Positions 18,002 through 26,211 of a stretch of 64,000 bases of DNA are shown here, piece by piece (within the stretch, counting starts at the first letter, position 1; every line of letters starts with the position of its first letter). Both the position numbers and the translations under genes were made by a program. The notes under the pieces are model-generated. The model did not search any database and was not told the DNA's origin. It saw only the letters and a program-made list of their open reading frames with translations. Source of the DNA: Catenulispora yoronensis (GTDB taxonomy: Bacteria > Actinomycetota > Actinomycetes > Streptomycetales > Catenulisporaceae); NCBI RefSeq assembly GCF_039531695.1, contig NZ_BAAAQN010000018.1, forward strand, positions 62,001 through 126,000. The letters run 5' to 3'.

Positions 18002-18079
18002 GTACTCACCGAGGCCGAGTTCGCCACGACGCCGGGCCGACGCCCGTACGACCTGCGCCATGCAGCCCTCTCCACCTGG
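18002..18079 (+). pseudogene. Remnant of a tyrosine recombinase (integrase) C-terminus
   Basis: The plus strand encodes LTEAEF...RRPYDLRHAALSTW, the conserved Arg-His block of actinobacterial integrase catalytic domains. The following helix and the Tyr nucleophile are lost. About 230 bases later come a hairpin and the 19-bp sequence that also follow the second integrase at 24156, so this is probably the end of an older, related element. Confidence 0.65.
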
Positions 18080-18312
18080 CCCAGGTGCCGGACCGTCTCA
18101 TTCACGGCAGGCGCATCGACGAACCGGACCGAGGTGCTGTCGCACGGCGACGCAAGTATTGACACCGTCCCGGGTGAGCAACCAAGCCCTGACCCAAGGA
18201 GAGCGCGCAAAAACGGGGCCGCAAATGGACCGCGGACACCGACGGATCGTGATCCACAATGGGGCATGGTGACGGATCGTCAACCCCGAGCAGGTTTCAG
18301 TAAACCAGCCCT

Positions 18313-18355
18313 GACCTGGCCCTTAGGCCTCTCACCAGCTGCGGAGGGCCAGGTC
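18313..18355 (+). terminator. Hairpin following the first integrase remnant
   Basis: Arms 18313-18323 and 18345-18355 (gacctggccct and its complement) pair perfectly over 11 bp around a 21-nt loop. A ccctgacctg core is shared with the hairpin after the second integrase (25084-25117). Confidence 0.6.
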
Positions 18356-18372
18356 ATTCTGTTACGAAGTGG
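18354..18372 (+). repeat. 19-bp direct repeat, candidate attachment site (left copy)
   Basis: TCATTCTGTTACGAAGTGG is identical to 25124-25142, which abuts and enters the 3' end of tRNA-Ile2. Both copies follow an integrase remnant and a hairpin. They are either att sites bounding a ~6.8-kb element or the matching ends of two related elements. Confidence 0.55.
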
Positions 18373-18514
18373 AGCTGATGTTGCACTACTTGAACACCGC
18401 TGACCTGATGGAATACCCCTGCATGAACTAGACCCGGGAAGAGACCCACTCGTGGGAGGCAGGGCGGCCGGTCGATGGCTCAGTGGTAGTCCAGTGGCAC
18501 TTCAGCGGCAGTGC

Positions 18515-19312
18515 TCAGTGGCAGTGCTCGTGCCTCCCCAGCGACTCCTCGGGCGTCGCGCCGGGCCGGGTCCACTGCGGCGCCGGCCGGCTGCGGTCCC
18601 ACAGCGACCCGTCGGCGTTGCCGTTCCCGTCCGCGTCGGCGCGCCAGTACCAGCACGGCCCGTTGCCCTCGGGCCAGCCCTCCGGGGTCTCCTGCCAGGC
18701 CTCGCGGCGGCCGTAGGGAGTCATGTCGAGCAGCGCGAAGGTCCCGGAGTGGTTCTCGGTACCGCGTCCGGTGGTGTAGTAGGTGAGGAAGACACGGTCG
18801 CCGTCGCGCAGGTAGCTGGTCAGCACCCCCATGTCGCCGCCGACCGGCTCCTCCAGGCCGCGCACCGAGTACCAGGGCGTGGTGTAGCCCATGAACTCCA
18901 CGAACGGCGCGACCTCGCTCCACGTCCCGGTGGTGACGATCGCCAACGAGACGCCGCGCACGTTCAGGTAGGTGGCGTCGCGCAGATGCCAGGCCGCAAC
19001 CGTGCAGCCCTCGCACTGGCCCTGATGCGGCGCGCCGTCGTGCCACATGTGCTTGTAGACCAGGAGCTCGTCTCGACCCTGGAACAGGTCCAGGAACGGC
19101 ACGGGCCCGTCGGGGCCGACGACCTCGGTCTTGCCGTCGAACTCGAACATCGGCAGCCGGCGCCGGGCGGCGGCGATGGCGTCGCCCTCCCGCGTGTGGG
19201 CCTTCTCCCGGATCAGGAGCTCGTCGCGGGCAGCCTGCCAAGCGGCCAGGTCCACGATCGGCGGCCGGCCCGGCAACTGCTCGGCCGACTGGGCGCTCTC
19301 GGTACTGATCAT
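18515..19312 (-). CDS. DUF899 family thioredoxin-like protein
   Basis: 265 residues from ATG 19312 behind AGGAG. It carries the typical DUF899 blocks: an N-terminal helix (LAAWQAARDELLIREKAHTR), the block RRLPMFEFDGKTEV, then LLVYKHMWHDGAPHQGQC followed by EGCT, and a C-terminal PYGRREAWQETPEGWP segment. The QCEGCT pair sits where thioredoxin-fold proteins have their CxxC. The family is predicted to be cytoplasmic and redox-related, without a proven substrate. The gene looks intact although it lies between the two 19-bp repeats, next to two tRNA genes on the same strand. Confidence 0.85.
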   Translation of the reverse strand: MISTESAQSAEQLPGRPPIVDLAAWQAARDELLIREKAHTREGDAIAAARRRLPMFEFDGKTEVVGPDGPVPFLDLFQGRDELLVYKHMWHDGAPHQGQCEGCTVAAWHLRDATYLNVRGVSLAIVTTGTWSEVAPFVEFMGYTTPWYSVRGLEEPVGGDMGVLTSYLRDGDRVFLTYYTTGRGTENHSGTFALLDMTPYGRREAWQETPEGWPEGNGPCWYWRADADGNGNADGSLWDRSRPAPQWTRPGATPEESLGRHEHCH

Positions 19313-19533
19313 CGCTGTCTCCTAGAGTCTCCACGCCGGGGCAGCCGTCAGCGCCACACCGGTCTTCCCGTACAGACGACCCGGGCGGCCGAAACTCATC
19401 GGCGCGCCGACACTACGCTATTCCTGCACTTCAGCCGCCATCCGCCGAAGCTCGGCGACCGCCCGCCGAACCGATCGAGCCGTTCGTCACCGTCCACCGC
19501 ATGACGGCCGTCTCGACGGCGTCCGGGAACGAC

Positions 19534-19570
19534 GAAACGGCGGCATCATCGAGGATGATGCCGCCGTTTC
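19534..19570 (-). terminator. Perfect 16-bp terminator hairpin after the tRNA pair
   Basis: Arms 19534-19549 and 19555-19570 (gaaacggcggcatcat and its complement) with a 5-nt loop lie 20 bases downstream of the minus-strand tRNA genes. Confidence 0.8.
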
Positions 19571-19589
19571 GGTGTAAAGCGTCACAAAG

Positions 19590-19661
19590 TGGACTCACCG
19601 GGATTCGAACCCGGACCAGCCGCGTGCAAGGCGGCCGTGCTGCCGTTGACACCACAAGCCC
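19590..19661 (-). tRNA. Atypical tRNA, anticodon UGC (Ala-like)
   Basis: A full 72-nt cloverleaf: acceptor GGGCTTG pairs with TGAGTCC including a G3-U70 wobble (the alanine identity element), anticodon stem GCCGC/GCGGC, loop CTTGCAC, T-arm CCGGG-TTCGAAT-CCCGG, discriminator A. The D-arm (GTGT...GCAC) is of the tRNA-Gln kind and lacks the usual A14. Three G-U pairs in the acceptor make it weak. It is either a divergent mobile-element tRNA-Ala or a tRNA with a special role. No CCA is encoded. Confidence 0.65.
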
Positions 19662-19662
19662 A

Positions 19663-19738
19663 TGGCGGGAGCCGGATTCGAACCGGCGACCTCGGATTTA
19701 TGAGACCCGCGAGAACGACCGAACTTCTCCACCCCGCC
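19663..19738 (-). tRNA. tRNA with CAU anticodon (tRNA-Met-like)
   Basis: 76 nt, one base from the previous tRNA. Acceptor GGCGGGG pairs with TCCCGCC; anticodon stem CGGGT/ATCCG holds loop CTCATAA; T-arm GCCGG-TTCGAAT-CCGGC; discriminator A. The D-arm resembles initiator tRNA (GTGGAG...GTTCTC), but G1-C72 is paired as in elongators and the three G-C pairs of the initiator anticodon stem are incomplete. Elongator Met is the simplest call. Confidence 0.7.
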
Positions 19739-19851
19739 TGGACCATAGTCGCTGGTGAGCAGCATGAAGCGCGAACGGTTTTCCTGCGGAACCCCGGGGT
19801 TCGGGAAGCTACTGCGGCGGAGCCCCACACGGCATAGCAGAACAATGGTTT

Positions 19852-20324
19852 GTGTCAGTGGTCTGCGAGATGCTGGCCCTCGTGGGGTGCACACTCGATC
19901 CGGCGGTGGTGCCGCCGCACACCGACGCGAAGACGTGGGCCCGGTTCTGTGCCAAGACCGTGGTCACCAGCGACCACGTCATCTGGGTGGCCGGCCCGTC
20001 CGACGGCTACGGCACTTTCTACGACGAGCGCTTCCGCGACGTCGACCTGGAGCTGCTGAACCACAAGCCGACAGTGACCGCCACCCGGTGGCACTACACC
20101 GCCTGAAACGGTCCGATCGAGCAGCGTCAGCGCATCATGCACCGGTGCGAGCTGCCGATCTGTGCCGGCTGGACCACCTTGGGGGTCTGACGCACGCAGA
20201 CATCCCGAAGATCGTACGTGTCCTGGCCGATATCGCCGACAACACCGAGCCGCAGCGGTGGGACTACCTGCTCAGTCGCGAGCAGGAACAGCCAATCTCC
20301 CGGGCCTCTCAGGTCCGGCGCCAA
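19852..20324 (+). pseudogene. Broken HNH endonuclease-type gene
   Basis: From GTG 19852 the frame reads VTSDHVIWVAGPSDGYGTFY, the strand that opens phage-type HNH proteins (CWxWTGxxxSDGYGxF). It meets a TGA at 20104-20106, reopens in the same frame as IMHRCELPICA, then shifts frame to CRLDHLGGLTHADIPKIV. This matches the family phrase HRCDxPxCxRLDHLxLGTHADN with one base lost inside tgtgcc(c)ggctgg near 20165. An in-frame stop plus a one-base deletion make it inactive. HNH genes of this kind are carried by phages and integrative elements. Confidence 0.65.
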
Positions 20325-20981
20325 ATGGACGCCGATCGGCCCGCGCTGCTTCCCGAGCTGACCGGCAACGCGCTGGAGTCCCTGCTGGTCGCCGCCGGGC
20401 TCACCCGATACGGACTGATCAGCGCCGGGCCCCGGCACATCGACCTGATCGTGGAGACCGCCATCGAAGCCGTGCTGCTGCCGAACGGATCGGTCTTGTA
20501 CATCTCCCAGTCTCCGTCCGGCTGCCGCCTCCACCGCGGGGACGGCCCCGTGATCACCATGGACATCCGCGAACTTATCGCCGCCGACGGCGGTTCGATC
20601 CCAGCAAGCGAAGCGGCTCGGCACATCCTCACCGTGCTGCACAACCGGCGGCTGACCGCCGCACTCGTGAGCCTGCCGCCGCTCGGCCTGCCCAACGACG
20701 CGACCTGGGGGTTACTCGATGCCCAATCCCCAGGCTGCACCCCGCCCAGTGGGCTCTCGATCAGAAAGCGGGCCGATGCCCATCCTGGAGTTGTGCGCTG
20801 GCTACAGCGGCCTGGCCGTGGCCGTGGCCGTGGCCGTGGAAGCCTTCACCGGGGACGTGACAACGGTGGTCGCCGAGGTTCACCCGGCGGCCTGCAAGAT
20901 CATGGCCGTCCGGTTCCCGGACCCCCCCAACCTGGGCGACGCCCGGGATATCGACTGGAAGCAGCTGCGCGGGAAGGTTGA
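20325..20981 (+). CDS. Hypothetical protein of the decayed element, 3' end doubtful
   Basis: From ATG 20325 the frame encodes MDADRPALLPELTGNALESL, IDLIVETAIEAVLLPNGSVL and EAARHILTVLHNRRLTAALV with normal coding bias. From about 20780 the composition becomes Arg/Gly-rich because it runs out of phase through the methyltransferase gene. The original protein therefore probably ended near 20770, and its stop has been lost. No domain is recognised. The frame is also open upstream as the tail of the broken HNH gene, so this may be one fused remnant rather than a separate gene. Confidence 0.4.
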   Translation: MDADRPALLPELTGNALESLLVAAGLTRYGLISAGPRHIDLIVETAIEAVLLPNGSVLYISQSPSGCRLHRGDGPVITMDIRELIAADGGSIPASEAARHILTVLHNRRLTAALVSLPPLGLPNDATWGLLDAQSPGCTPPSGLSIRKRADAHPGVVRWLQRPGRGRGRGRGSLHRGRDNGGRRGSPGGLQDHGRPVPGPPQPGRRPGYRLEAAAREG

Positions 20982-22052
20982 CACGGTCTCCTGCGGCTTC
21001 CCCTGCCAGGACATCTCCGACTCCGGAACACGAGAAGGAATCACCGGTGAGCGATCAGGACTGTGGTTCACCATCGCCCATGCCATTCGGATCATTCGAC
21101 CCCGACACGTCTACCTGGAGAACGTCAGCGCTATCCGAAATCGGGGACAAGCGGCAGTGCTCACATCGCTTCACACGATCGGGTATGACACGAGCTGGAC
21201 GACTCTACGAGCTTCAGATATCGGCGCCGCCCATCACCGTGACCGGTGGTTCGCCTATGCCACTCCTACCCACAGTGCGGGCCGCTGACGGCAACCGCGG
21301 GCCCACCCTCAACAGTCCCACCCACGCCGGCGGCGAGGACCTGGTCACCACCGTGGTGAAGCTCTACCGGGACAACCCGGAGAACTACCCGCTGCTGCCC
21401 ACCCCGACCGCCCGGGACTGGAAGTCCTCGGCCTCCAACATGCACAGGGTGAACAGCCGCCCCCCTCAACGAGGTGGTGGCCAAGCTCTACCACGACAAC
21501 CCGACGGTCTTCTTCAAGACGGCCACGGCGAACCTTGGCCGCAACGGATCCGCCCAGCACCCGGACTGCCGCAAAGCAGGCGGACACGGGCCCACCCTCC
21601 AGGACGAGGTCTGCTTCCTGCTGGACGTCACCCCCGAGGACACCGCGGCGGACGGACCCCACTCCCCGGCGCAGTGGTGGGGCAAGTTCGGGCCGGCCGT
21701 ACACCGCTGGGACGCGCTGACCGGGACGGCCGCGCCGGTTCCGGTGATCCGAGGGCCGCGAGGCGGCATCAAGCTGTCCCCCCGGTTCTGCGAATGGCTC
21801 ATGGGACTACCCGACGGCTGGGTCACCCAGGTACCCGGCGTCTCCGTCAACGAGCAGATCGCCCACATCGGCAACGGGGTCGTGCCCGCGCAGGCCTACG
21901 CCGCGTTCAAACTGCTGCGCGAAGCCCGGCAGCAGTGGGAACACGACCACGGCCCGGCACCCGCGCAGCCCACCGACGAACCGATCAGCGACACCATTCA
22001 GCCCCCGGCCGCCGACACCCCGCCCCGCCCGGCCGTCCAACTGGCGGCCTGA
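20776..22052 (+). pseudogene. DNA (cytosine-5) methyltransferase, disrupted by two frameshifts
   Basis: Three frames must be joined. Frame A (20776-~21258): motif I LELCAGYSGLAVAV, catalytic GFPCQDISDSGTREG, ENVSAIRNRG, RASDIGAAHHRDRWFAYA. Frame B (~21258-21468): LLPTVRAADGNRGPTLNSP to DWKSSASNMHRVNSRP. Frame C (~21468-22052): LNEVVAKLYHDNP to GLPDGWVTQVPGVSVNEQIA and IGNGVVPAQAYAAF. The second shift sits in a run of six C at 21460-21470, where five would keep frame. A fourfold GCCGTG repeat (20815-20838) also lengthens the loop after motif I. All family motifs survive, so decay is recent; sequencing error is the alternative. Function before loss: DNA methylation, probably element-borne. Confidence 0.75.
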
Positions 22053-22076
22053 ATCCCTGACCCGAGGAAGGCCTTC

Positions 22077-22350
22077 GTGACCGAACCCGACGACTTCGCC
22101 GGCTTCGACACCCCCGAGCACCGTGCGGCGCAGTCCGGCTGTCACCACTTCGTGCACTGCGCCATGGACGCCGTCACCCGCCGTGCCATCAGCGCGGACC
22201 TGGACAACGCCCGCGCCACCACCCCGAACCTGATCCCGGTGTACATGGCGATGCTGACCGGGCTGTGCACCCGGCCATCACGCGTCGCCAACCCCACCGA
22301 TCCCACCCCGCAGGACGCCGTCACCACCGGACCTCCGCGCGACAGCAGGA
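22077..22350 (+). pseudogene. N-terminal fragment of an unrecognised gene
   Basis: GTG 22077 has GAGGAAGG upstream, and the first ~85 codons look coding (MTEPDDFAGFDTPEHRAAQS, TPNLIPVYMAMLTGLC). Beyond about 22350 the bias is lost, while the frame happens to stay open into the secreted-protein gene at 22740. The stretch 22350-22739 holds no other supported gene apart from an AT-rich promoter-like segment at about 22595-22620. Confidence 0.4.
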
Positions 22351-22739
22351 CTTGGGCCAGGCGTACAGGCTCGCCGCAGAGCCGTGCAGGTGTGAGGACT
22401 TGCAGTGCGGACCCCTGCGATGACGTCGGCGCCGTCACGCTGCGCCTGGAAGAACGTGACGCCGTCGGCCAACAGCTTGCCGAACAGCGTGCCAGCGGCG
22501 GCGATCTTGAATGTCTGCGACGTCGCCGAGGCGCTGCCCGCAGCCTTGAGGCGATAACGGGACCGTGGGACGCCCGGCGAATGAGGGGGAAACAGCTTTT
22601 AAATCAGTTCTCTGTGTTATGGTGCCCCGTCCCGCCCGGTCCTATGCTCACCGCTACGGGGCGCGCACCGTCCGCGACCGATCAGCGGGGCGTGCCCGTC
22701 CCCTCCACGCCGAGAAGACCTTGGACAGGAGAACCGCTG

Positions 22740-23297
22740 ATGCAGAGCAGGACGTTCAGACTGGGCGCCGCTACAGCCGCGCTGGCCCTCGGAGCCGGGC
22801 TGGGATCGGGCACCGCCGCAGCGAGCACCGCAACCTCCGCGCACCACGCACCCGGCGCAACCATCCGCCAAGTGGCGCTGGTGCTGTCGGACACCATCAA
22901 GTTCAGCGGCACCGCCACCCCGACCGGGAGCGGGAACTACACCCTCACCACCAACACATGCACCCTGACGTCGGATGGGGAGACGCCGGTCTACCCCTGC
23001 ACCGTCAACCTGACCTTCAGCCTCGCGACGCTGACCGGCACCATCCACGTCATGAGCCCGGACGGCATCATCAACGGCACCTTCCGGATGAACCCAGGCC
23101 CGGTGGCCATGAGCTACACCCTCACCGGCCTGTGCACCACCGGGGGCGTCTGCTACGAGATCGACCAGGACGACCCGACCCCGATGTACCCGTTCGACGA
23201 CATCACCGGGAACATCACGCTTGCCCCCATCGCCGGCACGCCGAACTTCAAGGTGACGGCGACGGTGAACATCTGGGAGGACCCGAGCAAGCCGTAA
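22740..23297 (+). CDS. Small secreted protein of unknown function
   Basis: 185 residues from ATG 22740 with AGGAG eight bases upstream. It has a Sec signal peptide (FRLGAATAALALGAGLGSG, cleavage near AAA-ST), then a strand-rich domain with two cysteine pairs (TNTCTLTSDGETPVYPCTVN and LTGLCTTGGVCYE). It ends EDPSKP, with no anchor. The conserved-looking core (IKFSGTATPTGSGNYTLTT, TFSLATLTGTIHVMSPDG) is typical of exported actinobacterial hypotheticals. It is intact within a decayed neighbourhood, so it may be recent cargo or unrelated to the element. An AT-rich segment ending TGTGTTATGG just upstream is the probable promoter. Confidence 0.7.
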   Translation: MQSRTFRLGAATAALALGAGLGSGTAAASTATSAHHAPGATIRQVALVLSDTIKFSGTATPTGSGNYTLTTNTCTLTSDGETPVYPCTVNLTFSLATLTGTIHVMSPDGIINGTFRMNPGPVAMSYTLTGLCTTGGVCYEIDQDDPTPMYPFDDITGNITLAPIAGTPNFKVTATVNIWEDPSKP

Positions 23298-23390
23298 CGA
23301 TTCCAAAGCCGCTCGCTTTCTAGGCTTCGCGGTGGGGCTGGGCCCCGGACCCGCCGCGAAGCTGCGCCCTGACCCGGTACCGACACGGTG

Positions 23391-23852
23391 TATGTGATCG
23401 TCAACGCCCAGGCTGATGCCTGGGTCGGCGAACGCTGGATTTTGAAGGTGCCGCGCGGGCTGTGGGACGGCCCCGACAGAAACACGGTCTGGGACTGGAT
23501 GCAACACCCACTTGCACCACCACGCCGAGCTCCTGGATGAGGAATACGGCGACAACGAGACAGACCGGCAGCTGCTCCCGAGCTCGGCCTGGAACTCACC
23601 GAACCGCCAGCCCCCGCGACCGAGCGCACGCCCCACCAGATAGCCGGGCGCCACGCCGGCCTGTGCAAGGCGATCTGGTCGAGCAGGGAAACCCTCGGCG
23701 AGCAGCTGGACCCGCACCAGTGGCGCCTGCTGGGCCAGGCCATCCGCCATTCCGGCGTGCCGCGGCTGCTCGCCGACGTCGTGGCCGCCGCGCTGCGCCG
23801 GCTCGGCGACGGCACCCCGCCCGACGCCTCGCAGCCGTCCCCGCCTTCATGA
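23391..23852 (+). pseudogene. Frameshifted remnant of an unrecognised gene
   Basis: Coding-looking pieces occur in different frames: VYVIVNAQADAWVGERWILK and WDGPDRNTVWDWMQHP, then HHAELLDEEYGDNETDRQLL, then ELGLELTEPPAPATERTPHQ through RHSGVPRLLADVVAAALRRL to a TGA at about 23852. At least two frameshifts separate them. I do not recognise the family; small proteins of this look occur in actinobacterial integrative elements. Confidence 0.45.
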
Positions 23853-23866
23853 GAGGAATCCCCCGC

Positions 23867-24078
23867 TGCACTCCGCTCTGCGCCCTGACGACCCGCCCGG
23901 CGCCCGCTTCCACCCCTACCCGGGCCCGCCGCTGCCGGAGGTGTGGGCGTACGTCGTGGACGACTACGCCATCCTCTACGGCCCCGGCATCTGGCCGTTC
24001 TGGCGCCGCCCGCCCAATGGCAGGCTCCTGGAACCGGCCAGTGTGCGGGTCGCGCCCGACATGTCTGCGGCGGTTTGA
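23867..24078 (+). pseudogene. Fragment of a second unrecognised gene
   Basis: The frame encodes LRPDDPPGARFHPYPGPPLP, VWAYVVDDYAILYGPGIWPF and ends PDMSAAV at a TGA. There is good coding bias but no ATG, GTG or TTG start in a sensible place, so the 5' end is missing or mutated. Confidence 0.4.
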
Positions 24079-24155
24079 AGTGGATCTGGCTCTGGCCCAC
24101 ATGCCGTGAAGGCGCTGTCGGCGGTCGATCGTTCGAGGCTGAACGCTGCTGCTGA

Positions 24156-24947
24156 GCCAGTCACCTGCTCTACCGGATCACGGAATGTGGGCCAGATCCG
24201 CATGAAGCCGCCACAAACAAACCTGTCCAGTCGATCAAACCGGTCGACAAGCGCCGACTGGCTGACCCCGCCACCGCTGAAGCCCTGGTCGACGCCGTCG
24301 CGCATAGCAGCCGCAACGGCGAAGCCCAATCTTTGGCGATCGAGGTCATGTATCGAGCCGGGCTCCGCCCCGAAGAAGTCACCCCACTGCTGGTCGAGAG
24401 CTTCACTGCGCCCGTCACGCCAAAGGGCTGGGGCGAGCTGACGTTCGAGGAGGCGGCCCCGGAGACCGACAAACGGTGGACCGACGACGGGTCACGCCGT
24501 CAGCGCCGCTCGCTCAAGGCCCGACCCAGGGGGGCGACCAGGACCGTCCCGGTACATCCCGTACTAGCGACCAAGCTCGCGGCCTACATCACGAACAGGG
24601 AGCTCAAAGCCAAGAACCGGCTGTTTTCCGGATACCGAGGCGGCGAGCTGAACTACTGCGTGCTGGACAAGGCTCTCAAACGGGCCCGCGAACTCGTCTT
24701 GACTCCAGAACAGGTGGGCTCCCCGCTGGCCAGGACGCTCTACGACTGGCGCCACTTGTGCCTGACCAACTGGATCAACACCGGCGTCCCGCCGGCCACC
24801 GCAGCCCGGTGGGCAGGCAATAGCGTGACGGTCCTGATGGCCACCTACGTCAACGTCATCGACAACGAGGTGAGCTTGCGGGCACGCCTGGAGGGAATGT
24901 ACGACATCCCGACCGCAGCCTCGAATAGTGATCCACATAGCGACTGA
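24156..24947 (+). pseudogene. Truncated tyrosine recombinase (integrase) of an integrative element
   Basis: 264 codons are open after a TGA at 24153-24155, with no start codon before a TTG at 24333. The catalytic domain is present: first Arg in YRAGLRPEEV, the block TLYDWRHLCLTNWINTGVPP, and the Tyr region AGNSVTVLMATYVNVID. The usual AGHS has become AGNS, so a conserved His is replaced by Asn. The N-terminal arm-binding and core-binding domains (~150-200 residues in complete relatives) are missing. Its stop is followed by a terminator and the 19-bp repeat at the tRNA-Ile2 3' end, the standard position for such an integrase. Probably inactive. Confidence 0.75.
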
Positions 24948-25083
24948 GCTGCGAAAGTGCCCAAGATCGCGTGCCGCGTATGTGCCGCGAACAGCCACAT
25001 ACAGTCGTGGAAAGCCGGGTACAGCCGGGTACAACAGCCCGGGGGGAGCCTCTCCAGTATTCAAGTAGTTGATAGATGGCAAT

Positions 25084-25117
25084 CGGCCCTGACCTGCATA
25101 CATGCTGGTCAGGGCCG
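25084..25117 (+). terminator. Terminator after the integrase remnant
   Basis: Arms 25084-25094 and 25107-25117 (cggccctgacc and its complement) pair perfectly around a 12-nt loop, followed by CCATTTTC. It lies just before the 19-bp repeat. Confidence 0.75.
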
Positions 25118-25123
25118 CCATTT

Positions 25124-25139
25124 TCATTCTGTTACGAAG

Positions 25140-25142
<3 letters not shown>
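25124..25142 (+). repeat. 19-bp direct repeat, candidate attachment site (right copy)
   Basis: Identical to 18354-18372. It covers the discriminator and last two acceptor bases of tRNA-Ile2 plus 16 bases of 3' flank. Its place between integrase and tRNA fits an att site, although att cores normally extend further into the tRNA. Confidence 0.55.
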
Positions 25143-25213
<71 letters not shown>

Positions 25214-25367
25214 TTGCGCGAAGTGCTTCGCCGCCTGCGACGGCGATGGTGGGCATCTGCCCAGCGCCGTGGCGGATCAACCCTCCCCAGTCACCAACTC
25301 CCCCAGTGACGGCAAACGTCCCCGGCATCGCGCTGGATTTCGCGCGAGCGGAGACGCTCGTCGTGCG

Positions 25368-25440
25368 CTCCTGCAATAGGACTCGAACCTATAACCTGCC
25401 GGTTAACAGCCGGCTGCTCTGCCAATTGAGCTATGCAGGA
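25368..25440 (-). tRNA. tRNA-Asn (GUU)
   Basis: Acceptor TCCTGCA pairs with TGCAGGA, anticodon stem CCGGC/GCCGG with loop TGTTAAC, T-loop TTCGAGT, discriminator G. This is a normal cloverleaf 154 bp upstream of tRNA-Ile2 on the same strand. Confidence 0.92.
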
Positions 25441-25635
25441 TCGTTCTGGCGCGGCGGGTGGCCCCGTTTTGCGGCGGTTCCGGCCCGGCGTGCGTGACTA
25501 GGTTAGCGCATGACGGGGGGAGATCCGCAATCGGCTTTCCGGGGCAGGTGGGGCCGGGTGCGGGAACCTTGGGTGGTCGCCCGTCCGTCGTAAGTTCGGT
25601 TCATCGGATGCCTATGGGTGGGTAGAGGGGTTGCC

Positions 25636-25983
25636 ATGAAGGCTGGGACGAAGCTGACGTTGGCGGCCGGGCTCGGAGCCGGGTATGTGCTCGGGTCGCG
25701 CGCCGGACGGGAACAGTACGACAAGATCGTGGCGGCGGTGCGGAAGGTGGCTGAGGCGCCGGCCGTGCGGCAGACCGCGAACGTGATCCAGGTACAAGCG
25801 TTCGAGATCACCCGGACCACCGCCCACAAGGGCCGCGAGGCGGTCGGGTACGTGGTGGAGACCGTGCGGCACCGCGGCGACCACGACGGGGAGAGCGAGG
25901 GCGAGGATGGCGAGGAGAACAAGAACGGCGCCACGGACCTCACAGGCCCGCCACGACGCTCAGGCGCCCAAGCCGGCCGATAG
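25636..25983 (+). CDS. YtxH-like small protein
   Basis: 115 residues from ATG 25636 with GAGGGG upstream. The N-terminus has a Gly-rich hydrophobic segment followed by GSRAGREQYDKIVAAVRKVA, the signature of YtxH-type proteins: one membrane-associated helix, then a basic amphipathic helix. The C-terminal third is acidic and disordered (GDHDGESEGEDGEENK). Such proteins are widespread in actinobacteria and have no settled function. It is convergent with the sugar kinase across a strong hairpin. Confidence 0.75.
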   Translation: MKAGTKLTLAAGLGAGYVLGSRAGREQYDKIVAAVRKVAEAPAVRQTANVIQVQAFEITRTTAHKGREAVGYVVETVRHRGDHDGESEGEDGEENKNGATDLTGPPRRSGAQAGR

Positions 25984-26069
25984 GGCCTGATAGGAGCTGA
26001 CAGGACCTGACAAGGCCTGACGAAGCCCCGGCAAGGACCAAGAACCCCCTACCCCCTGCTCCCCCGCTC

Positions 26070-26114
26070 TGCCGTGCGTCTGCCCTCCGCCTCCAGGAGG
26101 GCAGACGCACGGCA
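26070..26114. terminator. Perfect 19-bp bidirectional hairpin
   Basis: Arms 26070-26088 and 26096-26114 (tgccgtgcgtctgccctcc and its complement) enclose a 7-nt loop between the convergent YtxH-like gene and sugar-kinase gene. It is one of the strongest stems in the window. Confidence 0.8.
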
Positions 26115-26211
26115 AAGCAGGGCAGGGACCGGCCCCGGCACGACAAGCCGGTAATCAGCTGTGTGTTGACGTCGGGTCGGATGACGCCTCTTGGCCGCGG
26201 TTCGAACCGCC

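Noticed and set aside
19501..19758. 85-codon plus-strand ORF with GIRTRTSRVQ and EPDSNRRP
   Set aside because: This is the usual spurious ORF across minus-strand tRNA genes; the two cloverleaves explain the sequence.
22077..23297. A single 406-residue protein from GTG 22077 to 23297
   Set aside because: The frame happens to stay open, but the middle has no coding bias and the second half has its own SD, ATG and signal peptide at 22740.
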